DNA of 64,000 nt from Brevinematales bacterium (GTDB lineage Bacteria > Spirochaetota > Brevinematia > Brevinematales > JAOACQ01). Made by a program: the position numbers and the translations under genes. Numbering within the stretch: the first letter of the stretch is position 1; every line of letters starts with the position of its first letter. This document shows positions 60,871-64,000 of this stretch, in pieces. The stretch lies in NCBI GenBank assembly GCA_020052515.1, contig JAGVOW010000105.1:22293-86292 (forward strand), written 5' to 3'. The notes under the pieces are model-generated. The model did not search any database, had not been told where the DNA came from, and worked only from the letters and a program-made list of their open reading frames with translations.

Positions 60871-62061
60871 TTACTTATTGTATTCTACTATTTTCATAGA
60901 TTCCACGACCTTAGCGTCAGAATAACCCAAGGCAGAAAGTTTCTTCGCTATTTCCTTGGCTTCTTCTATCTTCTTAAATCCTCTGATTTCCGAATAATAC
61001 AAATCATTCCGGTAATAAATCCCCAATTGGACATTGGGTATTTTCTTCACAATATCGCGCGCGGATATATTCGCGACGCTTAAATCTTTGTATTCGCCAA
61101 TGCGGACTACGTATTCGAGCAGTTCCGCCTTGATCATATTACCGATATTCCCTTCCGCCTCTGAAGAAACAGCCTCGGCCTTATTCTCGATTTCCTCCAG
61201 GACAGAAAGCGTCTGTCTCTGATAGGGAATTTCGGGCGGAGTGGTATAAGCGTCCGCAAGCCAGCGAACAGGATCCGGCTTTACTATATTGTTTTTATTC
61301 AATTCACTTAAGTATTGGTCCGCTAGACTGGATTCCATAGCCAGAGGAAAAACACTTTTTAAAAGCGAAAATACATAGAAAGATTTTTCATAATGATTCT
61401 GGACTTCCTGCCTGTAAAAATAATATTTCCCGGTATAATACAAAATCCTCGCCCCATTGTCAAAGGCCCATTTTTTCAGTTTTACCGCCTGCTGAAGCAG
61501 AGGATAAGTATTACTGTAATTCTGGCTATCCAGAAAAATTTTGATCTCAATAATAAAGCCCTTATAAGCCATTCCATTGTCCTGTGTCTGGAGAAGAAGG
61601 TCGTTGGCTTTTTTGACCGCCTTTTCCGGAAGGCCTCCCGCCGAATAAATCAAAGCTTGCATATACAAGGCTTTGTCGGTAGAAAGTGCCTGATACTGCT
61701 CTATTGCCGCCGGATGATTGCCGATCAGGTAATAAATATCACCGAGTTTCTCCACAGCATTTGTCCAATAGCGAAAATCCGGGTATTTCTCTTTAATAAT
61801 TCCCAGGTAATCAATGATCTTAACGGTGTCTGTTTCCAGAAAAGAAAGCATATACACCGCGTAAGGCACAAACTGAGAATCAGGATACTGATGGATCAAT
61901 TGAAGATAATAATCCCTGGCTTCCTGATAACGCTTCACTTTGTATTTATCATTGCCCTGCTGATATAAAATATATGCCTTCGGATCATTTTTGGTCAAAT
62001 CCCCGGAGTAGACAAAATTGAGTGCCGTAAAAAGGAGAATCAAAATAGGCCATTTCTTCAT
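60871..62061 (-). CDS. TPR-like (outer-membrane assembly type) protein with SPOR-like C-terminus
   Basis: Signal peptide; AYILYQQGNDKYKVKRYQEARDYYLQLIHQYPDSQFVPYAVYML; C-terminal YYSEIRGFKKIEEAKEIAKKLSALGYSDAKV. Confidence 0.75.
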   Translation of the reverse strand: MKKWPILILLFTALNFVYSGDLTKNDPKAYILYQQGNDKYKVKRYQEARDYYLQLIHQYPDSQFVPYAVYMLSFLETDTVKIIDYLGIIKEKYPDFRYWTNAVEKLGDIYYLIGNHPAAIEQYQALSTDKALYMQALIYSAGGLPEKAVKKANDLLLQTQDNGMAYKGFIIEIKIFLDSQNYSNTYPLLQQAVKLKKWAFDNGARILYYTGKYYFYRQEVQNHYEKSFYVFSLLKSVFPLAMESSLADQYLSELNKNNIVKPDPVRWLADAYTTPPEIPYQRQTLSVLEEIENKAEAVSSEAEGNIGNMIKAELLEYVVRIGEYKDLSVANISARDIVKKIPNVQLGIYYRNDLYYSEIRGFKKIEEAKEIAKKLSALGYSDAKVVESMKIVEYNK

Positions 62062-62103
62062 AATTCACGCCTCTATCCATTATCGGAAATAAAAATAGTT
62101 ATG

Positions 62104-62715
62104 TTAAGCGCAAATTGGAATTCTAGGGCTTAAGTGAGAAATACTTTCCTCTAGAAGCGGCCTCTTTTTTTCTAATCGGGATTTCCAGCCTGAAGCCCCA
62201 ATTAACATACCGCTTTCTCTCAAATAAACCTGAAACGAATGATTCATCTGAAAGCGGATTTTTAAGCTTTCTTCTCCTAGAGAAATGTTCTGTCCATCTT
62301 TCAAGGCTTCCACATTCCTAGTATTGCCAGAAACCAGCTTGTAAAAACCCGGTACATAACGCTTTTCATGCTGCAAGACCGTATCTTCAATAAAAAGAAT
62401 ATCCTCAGGATGGGAAAAAAATCGCGCCTTTGCGTTTTGATACTGAATCACCGCATTTAATCCAATATTCTCAGGACGCGAATCCATATTGATGATAAAA
62501 TCGATCTCTGAGAAAGATGTCCCGGCCTCTTTTAAAATCGCCTCTATTTCACTTTGATTCTCAATGGTGCCTGTATTAATCAATATTTTCTTTTCAAAAG
62601 AAAGGAGCGCGATGAAGGACGCTTTCCAGCTCACCTCACCATAGGACATAAACACCCGGTAAGGCAGATAAGCCCAATAGACATTACGGTTCAAACCAGT
62701 TCTCGCAAATTCCAT
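62104..62715 (-). CDS. MBL-fold-like protein with degenerate metal site
   Basis: KKILINTGTIENQSEIEAILKEAGTSFSEIDFIINMDSRPENIGL mirrors MBL topology; TAGGAGGCGAGTT RBS supports ATG at 62715. Confidence 0.6.
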   Translation of the reverse strand: MEFARTGLNRNVYWAYLPYRVFMSYGEVSWKASFIALLSFEKKILINTGTIENQSEIEAILKEAGTSFSEIDFIINMDSRPENIGLNAVIQYQNAKARFFSHPEDILFIEDTVLQHEKRYVPGFYKLVSGNTRNVEALKDGQNISLGEESLKIRFQMNHSFQVYLRESGMLIGASGWKSRLEKKRPLLEESISHLSPRIPICA

Positions 62716-62861
62716 AACTCGCCTCCTATGAGAAAAAAATTGCAAAGCAATTTTTTTCGGCAATTTTATAACCTCTTAAATAGCATGATCATCGCAATTC
62801 CGTGAAGCAGTTTACTGCGCAGGAATTGCACTCGATTTATTGTGCCATCTCAAAAATCGCA

Positions 62862-62903
62862 AAAAAAAGACCCGCAGGCTTAGGTGCCTGCGGGTCTTTT
62901 TTA
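62862..62903. terminator. Strong bidirectional Rho-independent terminator
   Basis: AAAAAAGACCCGCAGGC-TTAGGT-GCCTGCGGGTCTTTTTT. Confidence 0.93.
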
Positions 62904-62916
62904 CTGTTTATACTTC

Positions 62917-63021
62917 TTAAAAAACAGTTTCCTTTACACGCAGGGACTTCCTTATTTTACTTACAACCACTAGCGCCATCTTAGATGAAAGAGAAGACAT
63001 CGTCCTGCTTAGAAAATACAT
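62917..63021 (-). CDS. Small ORF, 34 aa (MYFLSRTMSSLSSKMALVVVSKIRKSLRVKETVF)
   Basis: Own AAGGAG Shine-Dalgarno, upstream promoter at 63053-63081 and terminator immediately downstream. Confidence 0.5.
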   Translation of the reverse strand: MYFLSRTMSSLSSKMALVVVSKIRKSLRVKETVF

Positions 63022-63052
63022 GGAAAAATTCTCCTTTTTATTTATCGGTTAT

Positions 63053-63081
63053 ATGGTAAATTGTATAACAAAAAATGTCAA
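63053..63081 (-). promoter_or_regulatory. Sigma70-type promoter for the 34-aa ORF
   Basis: Reverse strand TTGACA (63081-63076), 17-nt spacer, TACCAT (63058-63053). Confidence 0.6.
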
Positions 63082-63190
63082 GAAGTCGAATTCGGTTTTA
63101 AAATTTGTTGAGAAGAAAAAAGTTTTAGCTATTGTAAAAAAAGAGCCTCTATTTATAATATAAAGGTTAATTATTATAAAGGGGGCTATT

Positions 63191-63805
63191 ATGTCTAACG
63201 AAAAACCGCTGTACACAATGGAAAAGGCGATGGAGTTCTTGAAGAAAGGCAATCAAAGAAGGCTCGCTAATATTGAAAAAAGTAAACAAAACCCCGAGAC
63301 GGGTGATAAATACAAGGAATTCAGGCAAAGGTTAACAGAAGGGCAAAATCCTTTCGCTATATTGGTTTGCTGTTCGGATTCCCGTTTTCCTCCGGAGATT
63401 ATTTTTCAAAACCGAGAGGGAGACCTTTTTGTTGTTCGTACCGCGGGGCATGTTGTCGGCAGTGACGCGGCGGGCAGTATTGAGTACGCTGTGGCGCATT
63501 TAAAATCGCCGCTCATTGTGGTGATGGGGCATGATAAATGCGGGGCGGTAACCGCGGCGGTCAATAAAGCGGAAGTTCATGGGCATATTTTTAATGTAAT
63601 GGAAAGGATCTATCCGGCCGTAGAAATGAGCAAAAATGTGATTGGCGACAGCATCGCCGCCGCTGTCGATCAGCATATCACCAACACAGTGGAATATTTA
63701 AAGAACATGGAGCCCATCTGCAAAAAGTATTATCAGGAAGGCAAGATCAATATAGTTGGCGCGCGCTGTCTCATCGATACTTATCAGGTGCAATGGCTGA
63801 TTTGA
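63191..63805 (+). CDS. Beta-class carbonic anhydrase
   Basis: CCSDSRFPPEIIF, VRTAGHVVGSDAAGSIEYAVAHL, VMGHDKCGAV zinc-ligand motifs. Confidence 0.95.
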   Translation: MSNEKPLYTMEKAMEFLKKGNQRRLANIEKSKQNPETGDKYKEFRQRLTEGQNPFAILVCCSDSRFPPEIIFQNREGDLFVVRTAGHVVGSDAAGSIEYAVAHLKSPLIVVMGHDKCGAVTAAVNKAEVHGHIFNVMERIYPAVEMSKNVIGDSIAAAVDQHITNTVEYLKNMEPICKKYYQEGKINIVGARCLIDTYQVQWLI

Positions 63806-63882
63806 GTTAAAGTTTCTGCCTGGAGTAAAATTTAAAATCAATTCCTATCATTCTATAACAATAGGAACGAGAAAAAAATTTC

Positions 63883-63911
63883 TTGACAAAAAATTATTCT
63901 TTAACTATAAT
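63883..63911 (+). promoter_or_regulatory. Consensus sigma70 promoter
   Basis: TTGACA, exactly 17 nt, TATAAT. Confidence 0.75.
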
Positions 63912-63960
63912 TAAGCATGTTAATTTTAGTTAAATATTATATTTTGAATCGACACCAATT

Positions 63961-64000
63961 CCGTTTGTAGAGACGCACGGCCGTGCGTCTCTACAAACGG
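63961..64000. repeat. 40-bp perfect palindrome CCGTTTGTAGAGACGCACGGCCGTGCGTCTCTACAAACGG
   Basis: Self-reverse-complementary; touches the right window edge. Confidence 0.92.

Overview
This 64 kb window is a gene-dense bacterial chromosome segment. The cell envelope is probably Gram-negative type (Lnt, OmpA-family protein, AsmA-like protein, outer-membrane-barrel-like protein). I could not assign a lineage. Most of it is housekeeping: purA-hisZ-lnt-gltA, two Hsp20 genes, an rpmF-plsX-fabH-fabH-fabG-fabF-rnc-yicC-gmk-rsmG run, amidase-coaX-gpsA-gatB, pckG, lysC-larE-ridA, larB, tpiA-pgk, pyrG, ligA, yggS, a radical SAM gene and carbonic anhydrase, plus tRNA-Glu(CTC) and tRNA-Gln(CTG). Items that stand out: (1) a 3281-aa secreted FG-GAP/RHS protein whose YD-repeat region is split by about 1180 aa of putative glycan-binding modules, with a 42-bp tandem repeat at the core/tip junction and no visible immunity gene; (2) a HypF-like Kae1-domain protein lacking the usual N-terminal modules and with altered active-site motifs; (3) a metallo-beta-lactamase-fold-like protein that appears to have lost every ligand of the HxHxDH motif; (4) an apparent GHKL ATPase-HDOD fusion; (5) a 34-aa small ORF, missing from the ORF track, with its own promoter, Shine-Dalgarno and terminator; (6) a fab cluster lacking fabD and acpP but with tandem fabH; (7) several families of dispersed palindromic or MITE-like repeats, two of which contribute coding sequence or a stop codon (rsmG, larE). 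All family assignments are by eye from motifs. No database search was run.
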